From NCBI GenBank assembly GCA_024636675.1, contig JAGXGM010000088.1:1-64000 (forward strand): DNA of 64,000 nt. The letters run 5' to 3'. The notes beneath the pieces are model-generated. The model was given only the letters and a program-made list of their open reading frames with translations, had not been told where the DNA came from and made no database searches. Made by a program: the position numbers and the translations under genes. Origin of the DNA: Hydrogenophilales bacterium. GTDB lineage: Bacteria > Pseudomonadota > Gammaproteobacteria > Burkholderiales > Thiobacillaceae. This document shows positions 25,590 to 35,648 of the stretch, one piece after another; positions within the stretch are counted from its first letter, which is position 1, and each line of letters opens with the position of its first letter.

Positions 25590-26533
25590 GGTTTGGCGGC
25601 ATCCTTGGGGCGCCAGAAATCGAAGAAGTTGAACCAGTTGCAGGGGGCGGCGCGGCAATGGCGTTCCAGGCAGGCGGCATAGACCGCCACGGCGGACTGG
25701 ATGGCGGCATCGCGGCCGCTCCGTTCGAGCGCGCTGAAATCGGCCAGCCGCTCGAAGTGGATGGCGTAGCGGTTGCCGCCCAGGTAGAGCCCGCTCATGA
25801 ACAGCACCGGGCGCTTCAGCATCGCGGCCAGGCGCATCGGCCCGACCGGAAACTCGGCGTCCGCGCCCAGGAAGGGGACGCGCAGGGTCGGGTCGCCGCC
25901 GAGAGTACGGTCGCCCAGCACGCCGAGGGCCATGCCTTCGTCCAGGCAGGCCTGCACCCGCAGCATCGAGTCGATCTGCCCCAGCGGGATGATGTCCTGA
26001 ACCGCAGCCGGGTTGATGGCGGCGAGCGCGGCATTGAGCTTGCGGGCGTTTTCCTCGTACATGACCATGGCCACCCGGAGGCCGGGCTGCCGGCGGCCGA
26101 GGGCGCGCACCACCTCGAAGCTGCCCATGTGCGCGCCCATCAGGATGGCACCGCGCCCGGCGGCGAGCACGTCCTGGATGACATCCTCGCCGTGCACCTC
26201 CACCTGAAACAGGTCGAAGCGCGCATTGAGCAGAAAGAGCCGGTCGTGGATGGTGGAGGCAAAGCTGTGGAAATGCCGGAACAGGTCGGCAAATGCGGGT
26301 TCCCGATCCAGCGCCCGGCGCAGGTAGGCACGCGAGGCGGCCTTGGCGGCCGGCGCAAAGAGCAGGAAGTAGAGGCTGATGCCGGCCAGGACAAACCGGG
26401 CGGGCGCGCGACCCATGCGCAACGAGATCCAGGTCATCAGGCGCAGCATGGCGCGATTGCTGCGCTCCGGACGCCGCACCCACTCCGCTTGCTGCGAGGC
26501 CTGGCGTGCGATCTCGGGTGCCGGGGCGCTCAT
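25586..26533 (-). CDS. LpxL/HtrB-like acyltransferase (pigment locus)
   Basis: 315 aa. One membrane segment (about residues 46-64) then a lysophospholipid-acyltransferase domain. The catalytic HX4E motif of the LpxL/HtrB class is in GAHMGSFEVVRAL. Also visible are VMYEENARKLN and GVLGDRTLGGDP (the GxR/D element). Aryl-polyene loci normally carry one such enzyme; it would transfer the polyene or a fatty acid to a lipid carrier. Coupled to the dehydratase (26530) and the LolA-like gene by 4-base overlaps. Confidence 0.83.
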   Translation of the reverse strand: MSAPAPEIARQASQQAEWVRRPERSNRAMLRLMTWISLRMGRAPARFVLAGISLYFLLFAPAAKAASRAYLRRALDREPAFADLFRHFHSFASTIHDRLFLLNARFDLFQVEVHGEDVIQDVLAAGRGAILMGAHMGSFEVVRALGRRQPGLRVAMVMYEENARKLNAALAAINPAAVQDIIPLGQIDSMLRVQACLDEGMALGVLGDRTLGGDPTLRVPFLGADAEFPVGPMRLAAMLKRPVLFMSGLYLGGNRYAIHFERLADFSALERSGRDAAIQSAVAVYAACLERHCRAAPCNWFNFFDFWRPKDAAKP

Positions 26534-26856
26534 GCCGCGGGCCTCGCAGAAAAAACCGCGCTACCGCTCGCCACGCTGCGTTCGAGGCCATGATGATCCT
26601 TGCAGCGGATCTCGAAGCGGAAGCCGCCCGCGGGTGACGCGGCGCTGTGCAGCGCCAGAGTCTCGCCGGGCTGGACCGGGCTCAGGAATTTCACCGACTT
26701 GAGCTGCAGCGGTCCGGGCATTCCCTGCTGTGCCGCCAGGGCGTGCAGCGCCGCGTCGAGCAGCACGACGCCGGGCAGGATGGGCTGGCCGGGGAAGTGG
26801 CCGGCAAAGGCCGGGTGATCGGCGGCGACGGGCAGCGGCATGACGTGCTCGCTCAT
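26530..26856 (-). CDS. ApeI-like beta-hydroxyacyl-ACP dehydratase
   Basis: 108 aa from ATG 26856, overlapping the ligase stop as ATGA (a longer open frame to 27345 lies inside the ligase gene). Hotdog fold of the FabA/FabZ type: HPAFAGHFPGQPILPGVVLLDAALHAL contains the catalytic His and the Gly-Pro turn. The domain is short, as in ApeI. It should remove water from the beta-hydroxyacyl intermediate to give the conjugated double bonds. Confidence 0.87.
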   Translation of the reverse strand: MSEHVMPLPVAADHPAFAGHFPGQPILPGVVLLDAALHALAAQQGMPGPLQLKSVKFLSPVQPGETLALHSAASPAGGFRFEIRCKDHHGLERSVASGSAVFSARPAA

Positions 26857-28220
26857 GCCGGCTCCCCGCTCGCAGACTCGGCCTGCAGGGTGGCCAGCAG
26901 GTCCTGAGTGAGCTGGCCCGGGAGCTTGCCGGTGGCGTTGCGCGGCAGGGCATCGACGAACAGCAGCGGGCGCGGCAGAAAGACGGGATCGATGCGTTCG
27001 CGCAAGGCCTGGATCAGCCCAGCCGGCGTGAGGCCGGGGGCGACCACCAGGGCGGTGAGGCGGCCGATGCGATCCGCGTTGTCCTCGCGGGGCAGCACGA
27101 AAACGCCGTCCTGCACCCCGGGGATGGCGTTCAGCTGATGGTTGAGGCAGGCCAGCGAGGTGCGCTTGCCGGCGATGTTGACCAGATCGGCGTGACGGCC
27201 ATGCAGCAGGAAGGTGGTCGACAGCGGGCCGTCGCCGCTGAGCTCGATGACATCGGAAAGGCCGGTCGGGCTGTCGATGTGGCCGCCCTCGGCCCACAGC
27301 GTCTGCCCGTCGCGGCGCAGGTGGATGTCCGGCAGGGTGTGCCATTCGAGGCCAGCCGCGGTGCGCCGCGAGGCGATTTGCCCGGTCTCGGTGCAGCCGT
27401 AGATCTCGTGCAAGGGGGCGCCGAAGCGGGATTCGGCCTCAATGGCCAGATCCTGCGACAGCGGGGCGGTGGCCGAGAGGAGCTGGTCGGCCGCCGGCAG
27501 CGTGGCCTGCTCCGCCAGCACGGCGCGCAGGTGGTAGGGCGTGGTGACCAGCATGCGCGGGCGCGGCAGGCTCGCCAGGCTGGCGCAGATGTCCGCCGCG
27601 TAGAAGGGGTGGCCGGCATGCAGCGCGGCGCCGCTTTGCAGCGGCATCAGGACAGTGGATTCGAGGCCGAACATGTGCTGCGGCGGAACGGTGCCGAGGA
27701 TGGCGTGGGCGGCGCCGATACCCAGGCGCTGCGCTTCCGCCCGCACGTTGCGCACCAGGCTGCCCCAGCGCTTGGCATGCGGCACCGGCACGCCGGTGGA
27801 GCCGGAAGTGAAGACCAGCGCAACGACCTGATCGCGCTCGATAGTTGGAATGGCCGGGTCGGCCGCGGCGGCCGGCATCGATTCCGGATAGCGGAAGGCG
27901 GGCAGCGCAACGCCGGCGTCCCGATCGGCAATACAGAAGACATCCGGGGCGATGCGCTGCATCTGCCGGACCATTTCCGGAGTATGGGTGGAAGGCAGCA
28001 GGCTGATGCGGCCGCTGACGATGCAGGCCGCCAGGGCGACGGTGAAACGGTAGCGGTCGCCACACAGGTTGAGCACATGCCGCCCTGGCGGCAGCTGGCC
28101 GGCGAGGTGCTCGACCTCGCCCAGAAACTGGCTGACGCGGACCGGCGTGCCGCCGCGCCAGGCCACCACGGCGTCGGGGCGGCGATGGGCGATGAGCGGC
28201 AAGGCAGACCGGGACGGCAA
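26853..28220 (-). CDS. AMP-dependent acyl-ACP ligase (ApeH-like)
   Basis: 455-residue ANL-superfamily enzyme with VFTSGSTGVPVPHAKRW (ATP P-loop), IYGCTETGQIASRRT (adenine/substrate motif), HADLVNIAGKRTSL and the C-terminal catalytic Lys in LPRNATGKLPG. In aryl-polyene biosynthesis ApeH activates the aromatic acid (4-hydroxybenzoate in the studied cluster) and loads it on ACP, so here it would link the chorismatase product to the ACP gene two positions upstream. The start is a TTG at 28220 with a weak ribosome site; an alternative inner start is possible. Confidence 0.86.
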   Translation of the reverse strand: MPSRSALPLIAHRRPDAVVAWRGGTPVRVSQFLGEVEHLAGQLPPGRHVLNLCGDRYRFTVALAACIVSGRISLLPSTHTPEMVRQMQRIAPDVFCIADRDAGVALPAFRYPESMPAAAADPAIPTIERDQVVALVFTSGSTGVPVPHAKRWGSLVRNVRAEAQRLGIGAAHAILGTVPPQHMFGLESTVLMPLQSGAALHAGHPFYAADICASLASLPRPRMLVTTPYHLRAVLAEQATLPAADQLLSATAPLSQDLAIEAESRFGAPLHEIYGCTETGQIASRRTAAGLEWHTLPDIHLRRDGQTLWAEGGHIDSPTGLSDVIELSGDGPLSTTFLLHGRHADLVNIAGKRTSLACLNHQLNAIPGVQDGVFVLPREDNADRIGRLTALVVAPGLTPAGLIQALRERIDPVFLPRPLLFVDALPRNATGKLPGQLTQDLLATLQAESASGEPA

Positions 28221-28229
28221 GCAGGCAGC

Positions 28230-28907
28230 CTAGCGCGGATCAGAGGACGCGCCCGGGCGCACCCCCTGCGTCTTCCAGTAGGCCATCACACCATCCATGA
28301 TGCTGTGTTTTTTCTGATGCGGCAGCTTGTGCCGGCGCACCCCGTATTCGACGACAAACATCAGCAGAATCAAGGGAAAGGAGAGGAAATTGGCGAAAAC
28401 AGACCAGACCCCGATGTCGGCAAAAAAGAACAGGATGGCGGAAACCAGGCTGATCGCCAGCAAAAACAGCGTCCACGCCAGCGTGACCTGGCGCGAATAA
28501 CGGATCTCGTCCGCCGCCAGACTGCCGTGGACCATTTCGGCAAACCGGGTGCACAGCGCTTGCCGCCCGCGTCCAAGGGTGACGCCGAACACGGCGGCGA
28601 GCATGGCATAGGTGCCGGCGTGCTGCAGAAAATAGACCCAGCCGAAATTGCGTTCCAGCACGCCCCAGAACCCCCACAGCAATGCGCCCACCCACACGCA
28701 CACGAGCACCATCGCCCAGCGCATGGGCGAACGCCAGGTCAGCCACAACAGGATGGCGAGGGAAGGCGCCAAGGAAACGGCCACCCCCAGCGACGGCTGG
28801 GTGGTGGCCGCCGAAGTGGCCGCGCTGTAGTGCGCCAGCACGGGATAGGCGATGCACGCGGCGGCGATGACGACCCAGCGGACTGCGCTTGACAGGGGCA
28901 AATTCAT
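28230..28907 (-). CDS. COG4648-family membrane protein (aryl-polyene locus)
   Basis: 225 aa with five or six membrane helices and charged turns (TRFAEMVHGSLAADEIRYSRQVT). This is the conserved COG4648 inner-membrane protein found in nearly all aryl-polyene and xanthomonadin loci; no activity is established for it. Its ATG at 28907 overlaps the ACP stop, so the two are translationally coupled. A role in handling the ACP-bound or lipid-bound intermediate is only a guess. Confidence 0.8.
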   Translation of the reverse strand: MNLPLSSAVRWVVIAAACIAYPVLAHYSAATSAATTQPSLGVAVSLAPSLAILLWLTWRSPMRWAMVLVCVWVGALLWGFWGVLERNFGWVYFLQHAGTYAMLAAVFGVTLGRGRQALCTRFAEMVHGSLAADEIRYSRQVTLAWTLFLLAISLVSAILFFFADIGVWSVFANFLSFPLILLMFVVEYGVRRHKLPHQKKHSIMDGVMAYWKTQGVRPGASSDPR

Positions 28908-29173
28908 TTTGCCCGGTTGGCCGCGATATGCCGGGTCAGGCTGGCGAGGGAGCTGAAAATGCTGACGTTGTCCGCGTTATCCGCGCGCAACTGGAAACCG
29001 AAACGCTTGGAAACGACCAGGGCCACTTCCAGAATGTCGATGGAGTCGAGCCCGAGGCCTTCGCCGTAAAGGGAGGCGTCGGGCTGGATTTCATCCGGGC
29101 TGACGTCGAGGTTCAGGGTCGAGACGATGAGTCCGGCGACTTCGTTTTGCAATTCATGGTTGGTTTCAGGCAT
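28904..29173 (-). CDS. Acyl carrier protein (ApeE/ApeF-like)
   Basis: 89 aa, first gene of the minus-strand arm. Acidic, with the phosphopantetheine attachment Ser in LGLDSIDILEVAL (the DSI-type motif). It should carry the aryl starter and growing polyene. Aryl-polyene clusters studied so far usually have two ACPs; only one is seen here. A specialised phosphopantetheinyl transferase was not seen in the window. Confidence 0.9.
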   Translation of the reverse strand: MPETNHELQNEVAGLIVSTLNLDVSPDEIQPDASLYGEGLGLDSIDILEVALVVSKRFGFQLRADNADNVSIFSSLASLTRHIAANRAK

Positions 29174-29632
29174 GGCGATTTCACATCAATAGGGATGAGG
29201 CAACCCGATGCTATCGGGCCGGCGCCATTATATTAGGTAAGCTGCCTGCCCGATGCGTGCCCGCCGGATGAAGTGCGGCGGGCCAGAACCGGGGGCCACC
29301 GATCGAGCCCCCTCATCATGCATGACTGCGGCAGGTGTACCCCGCGCGCAACAGTGCTTCTCCCTTTTTTGAACCGGGCCTGTCGCTGGCACGGGCATGG
29401 GAACGCACAGGACAGCGACGGAAAATCAGGTAACACCATGAATTCGTTGATGTTTTTTTATTTTATTTTTCCGCAATGAACATTGCGATGCAGCCCGCCA
29501 GCCTCTCGCCCTCCCCTTTTTCAGACGCTGGCAGGGCCGGAAACAGGATTGCGCTGGAAAAAATCGTTCGGGCTTGCTATTATTCTCGTTTTTCCAGTTC
29601 ACAGGAAGCTTTCCCGGAAGCCATCTTCAAAT
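29174..29632. other. 459-base intergenic region between the pigment arm and rpsU
   Basis: Divergent spacer: it must hold the promoter of the minus-strand pigment operon and the rpsU promoter. I see no convincing gene; short open frames inside it lack ribosome sites and family resemblance. An AT-rich patch (GATGTTTTTTTATTTTATTT, about 29449-29468) lies near the middle. Nothing else can be assigned. Confidence 0.6.
29555..29583 (+). promoter_or_regulatory. Candidate sigma-70 promoter of rpsU
   Basis: TGGAAA at 29555-29560 (four of six against TTGACA), a 17-base spacer and TATTAT at 29578-29583 (five of six against TATAAT). It lies 50 bases before the rpsU start. Found by eye; other promoters upstream are possible. 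Confidence 0.4.
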
Positions 29633-29845
29633 ATGCCCCACGTCAAAGTCAAAGAAAACGAGCCCTTCGATGTCGCCCTGCGCCGCTTCAAGCGTTCCAT
29701 CGAAAAAGTCGGCCTCCTGACCGAACTGCGCGCCCGCACGTTCTATGAAAAGCCCACCGCCGAACGCAAGCGCAAGCTCGCCGCCGCGGTCAAGCGTCAG
29801 AGCAAGCGTCTGCGCGGCCAGCAACTCCCCCCCAAGATGTATTGA
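29633..29845 (+). CDS. rpsU: 30S ribosomal protein bS21
   Basis: 70 aa from ATG 29633; small basic protein with the family sequence [20 protein letters not shown] and the C-terminal [14 protein letters not shown]-type tail. First gene of the conserved macromolecular-synthesis operon rpsU-(yqeY)-dnaG-rpoD, which lets the cell tune initiation of translation, DNA replication and transcription together. A perfect hairpin starts right at its stop codon. Confidence 0.96.
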   Translation: MPHVKVKENEPFDVALRRFKRSIEKVGLLTELRARTFYEKPTAERKRKLAAAVKRQSKRLRGQQLPPKMY

Positions 29846-29865
29846 TTCTGCGTCCACGCAGAATC
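29844..29865 (+). terminator. Perfect hairpin directly after rpsU (attenuator or processing site)
   Basis: GATTCTGCG (29844-29852), loop TCCA, CGCAGAATC (29857-29865): a 9-bp perfect stem starting inside the stop codon. There is no T-run, so it is not a strong intrinsic terminator. In the E. coli macromolecular-synthesis operon a structure between rpsU and dnaG reduces downstream transcription, and this position is equivalent. Confidence 0.5.
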
Positions 29866-29887
29866 ACCCTCGCGTAGAAGCCCACGC

Positions 29888-30334
29888 ATGTCGCTCAAGG
29901 CTCGCATCACTGACGACATGAAGGCAGCCATGCGCGCCAAAGAGGCGGTACGCCTCGGCACGATTCGCCTGCTCCTGGCCGCGATCAAGCAGAAAGAAAT
30001 CGACGACCGCGTCGAACTGGATGACGCTGCGGTCAGTAGCATCGTCGAAAAACTCATCAAGCAGCGCAAGGATTCAATCAGCCAGTTTCAGGCTGCCGGC
30101 CGGGATGACCTGGTGGCAACGGAGCAGGCCGAACTGGTCGTCTTGCAGGCCTACCTGCCCGAACAGCTTTCCGTTGCCGAAGTTGAAGCCGCGGTCGCGG
30201 CGGCGATTGCCGAATCCGGCGCCGCAAGCGCAAAGGACATGGGCAAGGTCATGGGCCTGCTGAAACCTCGTCTTGCCGGCCGCGCCGACATGGGCCAGGT
30301 ATCCGCGCTGATCAAAGCCCGCCTCGCAAGCTGA
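29888..30334 (+). CDS. yqeY: GatB/YqeY-domain protein
   Basis: 148 aa, YqeY family: MSLKARITDDMKAAMRAKE, then VRLGTIRLLLAAIKQKEID, AYLPEQLSVAEVEAAV and the GKVMGLLKPRLAGRADM-type end. The family resembles the C-terminal domain of GatB and may bind tRNA, but its role is unproven. In many betaproteobacteria it sits exactly here, between rpsU and dnaG. 42 bases before the gene is the hairpin noted above. Confidence 0.88.
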   Translation: MSLKARITDDMKAAMRAKEAVRLGTIRLLLAAIKQKEIDDRVELDDAAVSSIVEKLIKQRKDSISQFQAAGRDDLVATEQAELVVLQAYLPEQLSVAEVEAAVAAAIAESGAASAKDMGKVMGLLKPRLAGRADMGQVSALIKARLAS

Positions 30335-30374
30335 CCCCCACCCGGCGCCCGCCCGGGTTTAACATGCGGCAACC

Positions 30375-32069
30375 ATGATCCCGCGCGATTTCATCGACAC
30401 CCTGCTCGCCCGCGTCGACATCGTCGACGTTATCGACCGGCGCGTGCCGCTGAAAAAAGCCGGCCAGAATTACCAGGCCTGCTGCCCCTTCCACAGCGAA
30501 AAAACACCCTCCTTTACGGTCAGTCCGACCAAGCAGTTCTACCATTGCTTCGGCTGCGGCGCACACGGCTCCGCGATCGGCTTCCTGATCGAATACGAGC
30601 ACATGGGGTTTCCCGACGCGGTGGCGGCGCTGGCGCAGGACGTCGGCCTGCCGGTGCCCGAGTCCGGCGAACCCGACCGCCCCAGACCGCCGCCCGCGCT
30701 ATGGGATGCGCTGGAACTGGCCGCCCAGTTCTATAAAAAACAGCTCAAGCAGACGCCGCGCGCGATCGACTACCTGAAGCAGCGCGGACTGACCGGCGCC
30801 ATCGCCGCCCGCTACGGCATCGGCTACGCGCCCGACAGCTCGCCGTTGAAGCAGGTCTTTCCCGATTACACAGCGGATGCCCTGGCCGCATCCGGCCTGG
30901 TGATCGACGGCGATCGCGGGCGCTACGACCGCTTCCGCGACCGCATCATGTTTCCGATCCGCAACAGCAAGGGCCAGATCGTCGGCTTCGGCGGACGCGT
31001 GCTCGACCAGGGCGAGCCCAAATACCTCAATTCGCCGGAAACCCCCCTGTTTCACAAAGGCTCGGAGCTATACGGCCTGTTCGAAGCGCGCGCGGCGATC
31101 AAGGCAGCCGGACGCGCCATCGTGGTCGAAGGCTACATGGACGTGGTGGCACTGGCACAGCATGGGGTGGAGTTTGCCGTGGCCGCGCTGGGCACCGCCA
31201 CCACGCCGATCCATGCGCGTACCCTGCTGCGCCACACCGACCATCTGATCTTCGCCTTCGATGGCGACAAGGCCGGGCGCAAGGCGGCCTGGCGCGCACT
31301 TGAGAACACGCTGGAATCACTGCAGGACGGCAAGGATGTCAGCTTCCTGTTCCTGCCCGAAGGCGAAGACCCCGACAGCTATATCCGCACCAACGGCCAG
31401 GCCGCCTTTTTGCAGCTGCTGGACACCGACACGCTGCCGCTCTCGGCCTTTCTGGTGCGCGAACTGTCACGCGGGCGCAAGCTCGATAGCCAGGAAGGCC
31501 GCGCCGCACTGATCAAGGACGCCAAACCGCTGCTGGAGAAAATCGCCGCCCCGCTGCTGGCCCGCCTGATCCAGCGGCAGATCGCCGAACTCGCGAAGCT
31601 GCAGCCCGACGAGTTCGGCCTCATGGGGGTCAAGCCCGGCGCCACCCGCCGGGCGCCGCCGCGACCACAGCGCCGGCCGGCACCCTCGCGCGTGCGCAAC
31701 CTGGCCCGCACGCTGCTGATGAACCCGCAACGCGTTGCCGAAGTCGATCCCTGCTGGCTGGACGCAAACGACCCGCTGAGCAGTCGCATGGGCGAACTGA
31801 TGGCCTGGTTGCGCGAGATCGGTCCACTCAAGCCGCAGACACTCATCGAAACCGCAAAAGGAAGCACACTGGAACCTCTGGTCGATGAACTGATGACGGA
31901 TTTGCTTGACAAAGACGATAGCTGGGACTGGAACGCAGAATTCGATGGCGCGGTCAAACAGCTGCGTGACGACTGGCAGCGCCGCCGCTGGCAAGAGTTG
32001 GCCACACGGCCGCTCAGCAGCCTGAGTGCCAGCGAGCGCCAGGAATTGACTGAACTGGCACGCTCCTAG
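30375..32069 (+). CDS. dnaG: DNA primase
   Basis: 564 aa. N-terminal CHC2 zinc finger (about residues 35-60: QACCPFHSEKTPSF and FYHCFGCGAHG), RNA polymerase domain with FRDRIMFPIRNSKGQIVGFGGRVL, Toprim domain with VVEGYMDVVALAQHG and FAFDGDKAG (metal-binding acidic residues), and a short C-terminal helicase-binding region. It makes RNA primers at the replication fork with DnaB. It lies between yqeY and rpoD as in the conserved operon. Confidence 0.96.
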   Translation: MIPRDFIDTLLARVDIVDVIDRRVPLKKAGQNYQACCPFHSEKTPSFTVSPTKQFYHCFGCGAHGSAIGFLIEYEHMGFPDAVAALAQDVGLPVPESGEPDRPRPPPALWDALELAAQFYKKQLKQTPRAIDYLKQRGLTGAIAARYGIGYAPDSSPLKQVFPDYTADALAASGLVIDGDRGRYDRFRDRIMFPIRNSKGQIVGFGGRVLDQGEPKYLNSPETPLFHKGSELYGLFEARAAIKAAGRAIVVEGYMDVVALAQHGVEFAVAALGTATTPIHARTLLRHTDHLIFAFDGDKAGRKAAWRALENTLESLQDGKDVSFLFLPEGEDPDSYIRTNGQAAFLQLLDTDTLPLSAFLVRELSRGRKLDSQEGRAALIKDAKPLLEKIAAPLLARLIQRQIAELAKLQPDEFGLMGVKPGATRRAPPRPQRRPAPSRVRNLARTLLMNPQRVAEVDPCWLDANDPLSSRMGELMAWLREIGPLKPQTLIETAKGSTLEPLVDELMTDLLDKDDSWDWNAEFDGAVKQLRDDWQRRRWQELATRPLSSLSASERQELTELARS

Positions 32070-32084
32070 CTTGTCACAAACGTC

Positions 32085-32112
32085 AAGACAAACCCCCGGT
32101 TTACGGTACAAT
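32085..32112 (+). promoter_or_regulatory. Candidate internal promoter for rpoD
   Basis: AAGACA at 32085-32090, 16-base spacer, TACAAT at 32107-32112 (five of six against TATAAT), in the 113-base gap between dnaG and rpoD. An own promoter for rpoD is usual in this operon; whether it is sigma-70 or heat-shock regulated cannot be read from these elements. Confidence 0.4.
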
Positions 32113-32182
32113 TGCCGGTTTTTGAACGATTTTTTTCTGTCCGCGTGGTTTGCGCGCGACAGAACCTGAGCGGAGAAATGCT

Positions 32183-34126
<1,944 letters not shown>

Positions 34127-34130
34127 GTCC

Positions 34131-34151
34131 CGCCCCGCTCACGGCGGGGCA
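34131..34151 (+). terminator. GC-rich hairpin after rpoD
   Basis: GCCCCGC (34132-34138), loop TCACG, GCGGGGC (34144-34150); the stem lies between the rpoD stop and the tRNA. No T-run follows, so termination may be partial, leaving the tRNA within reach of readthrough. Confidence 0.4.
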
Positions 34152-34161
34152 TCCAATTTCC

Positions 34162-34238
<77 letters not shown>

Positions 34239-34290
34239 TTTAACCCGGCATCAGCGATAATCTCTCCCATAAAAACAGGGAGGGTGACTG

Positions 34291-34875
34291 ATGGAAGGGG
34301 AAGCCAGGAAACCCGGTGAGCGCCGTTTGCAGATCCTGCAAACGCTGGCTGCGATGCTGCAGGAACCCAAACCGGAAAAAATCACCACGGCGGCGCTGGC
34401 GGCACGTGTCGGCGTGTCTGAGGCAGCGCTGTACCGCCATTTCGCCAGCAAGGCGCAGATGTATGAGGGCCTGATCGAATTCATCGAACAGACGCTGCTC
34501 GGGCTGATTGCGCGCATCACGGCGGATACGCCGTCGCCAAGCGCTCAGCTCGAGGCCATACTCGGGATGCTGTTGAACTTTGCAGAAAAGAATCCGGGGA
34601 TGACGCGGGTGCTGATCGGCGACGCGCTGGTGCACGAAAACGAGCGACTGCAAAAACGCATCAATCAACTGCATGACCGCATCGAGGCACAACTGCGGCA
34701 ATGCCTGCGCTTTTGCGGCGGCCGGCAGTCCGAACTCAGTGCACCGCTGGCCAACCTGTTGCAATGCGTGGTGGTGGGACGCTGGCACCAGTTTGCCAAG
34801 AGCGGGTTTGCCCGCCCCCCTGGCGGCGACCTCGAATTGCTGCTGTCACGCCTGCTGGGCGTTCACCCAGCTTGA
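34291..34875 (+). CDS. slmA: Nucleoid occlusion factor SlmA (TetR family)
   Basis: 194 aa with N-terminal TetR helix-turn-helix (residues about 10-60: GERRLQILQTLAAMLQ, KITTAALAARVGVSEAALYRHFASKAQMYEGLI), the closely conserved SlmA signature, and an all-helical ligand/dimer domain. SlmA bound to chromosomal sites blocks FtsZ ring assembly over the nucleoid. The start is ATG 34291, 52 bases after the tRNA. Its 3' end overlaps the convergent moeB gene by 13 bases. Confidence 0.92.
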   Translation: MEGEARKPGERRLQILQTLAAMLQEPKPEKITTAALAARVGVSEAALYRHFASKAQMYEGLIEFIEQTLLGLIARITADTPSPSAQLEAILGMLLNFAEKNPGMTRVLIGDALVHENERLQKRINQLHDRIEAQLRQCLRFCGGRQSELSAPLANLLQCVVVGRWHQFAKSGFARPPGGDLELLLSRLLGVHPA

Positions 34876-35633
34876 GCGGCGCCTTGCCCGCACACCGGGC
34901 ACGCCGGGTCACGCGGCACTTTCATCACGCGGGCGTCGGCCTGCAGGCCATCCCACAATAGCAACCGGCCGATCAGGGGTACCCCCGTCCGGGCCAGATA
35001 TTTCAGCGCTTCAAGCGCCTGCATCGCGCCGATGACACCGACCAGCGGCGAAAATACGCCCGCCTCGGCGCAACGCATTTCTGGCTCATCCGCGTGATCA
35101 GGGAACAGGCAGTGATAGCAGGGACTGTTGGCGCGACCGGAATCAAAAACCGCCAGTTGTCCGGAAAACCCGATCGCCGCACCCGACACCAGGGGCTTGC
35201 CCAATGCCACGCAGGCACGGTTGACGGCATGCCGGGTGGCGAAGTTGTCTGATGCATCGACCACCAGATCGACTGCTGCCACCGCCTCCAGCAAGGCGGC
35301 GTTCGCCAGCGCCTGAGCCATCGGCTGCACGTTGATTGCCGGATTGATGGCCCGCACGCTGCGGGCCAGCGAATCGGCCTTGTTCTCGCCGATCGCCGCC
35401 GTCGAGTGGCCGATCTGGCGCTGCAAATTGGTGAGGTCGACGCTATCGCCGTCCGCCAGCACCAACCGCCCAACCCCTGCCGCGCCCAGATACAGCGCCA
35501 CCGGGCATCCCAGCCCGCCGGCGCCAACGACCAGGACCGCGGCGTCGCAAATTCGGGCCTGCCCGGACACACCGATTTCCGGCAACAGGATATGTCGGCT
35601 GTAGCGCAGCAGCAGGTCGTCGGTCAGTTCCAT
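34863..35633 (-). CDS. moeB: Molybdopterin-synthase adenylyltransferase / ThiF-family E1-like enzyme
   Basis: 256 aa. ATP-binding VVGAGGLGCPVALYLGAAGVG, the catalytic RYSRHILLPEIG region with its Arg, DLTNLQRQIGHST, and structural zinc cysteines in CYHC and CPVCGQ near the C terminus. Family enzymes adenylate a small ubiquitin-like partner (MoaD or ThiS) so that sulfur can be transferred. MoeB is more likely than ThiF from the overall pattern and the absence of thi genes nearby; no MoaD is in view. It ends inside the 3' end of slmA. Confidence 0.88.
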   Translation of the reverse strand: MELTDDLLLRYSRHILLPEIGVSGQARICDAAVLVVGAGGLGCPVALYLGAAGVGRLVLADGDSVDLTNLQRQIGHSTAAIGENKADSLARSVRAINPAINVQPMAQALANAALLEAVAAVDLVVDASDNFATRHAVNRACVALGKPLVSGAAIGFSGQLAVFDSGRANSPCYHCLFPDHADEPEMRCAEAGVFSPLVGVIGAMQALEALKYLARTGVPLIGRLLLWDGLQADARVMKVPRDPACPVCGQGAAQAG

Positions 35634-35648
35634 GGGAGCGCCGAAGCG

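Noticed and set aside
29233-29480. Short frames in the gap before rpsU
   Set aside because: No ribosome sites, no family resemblance and low complexity in part; treated as promoter region.
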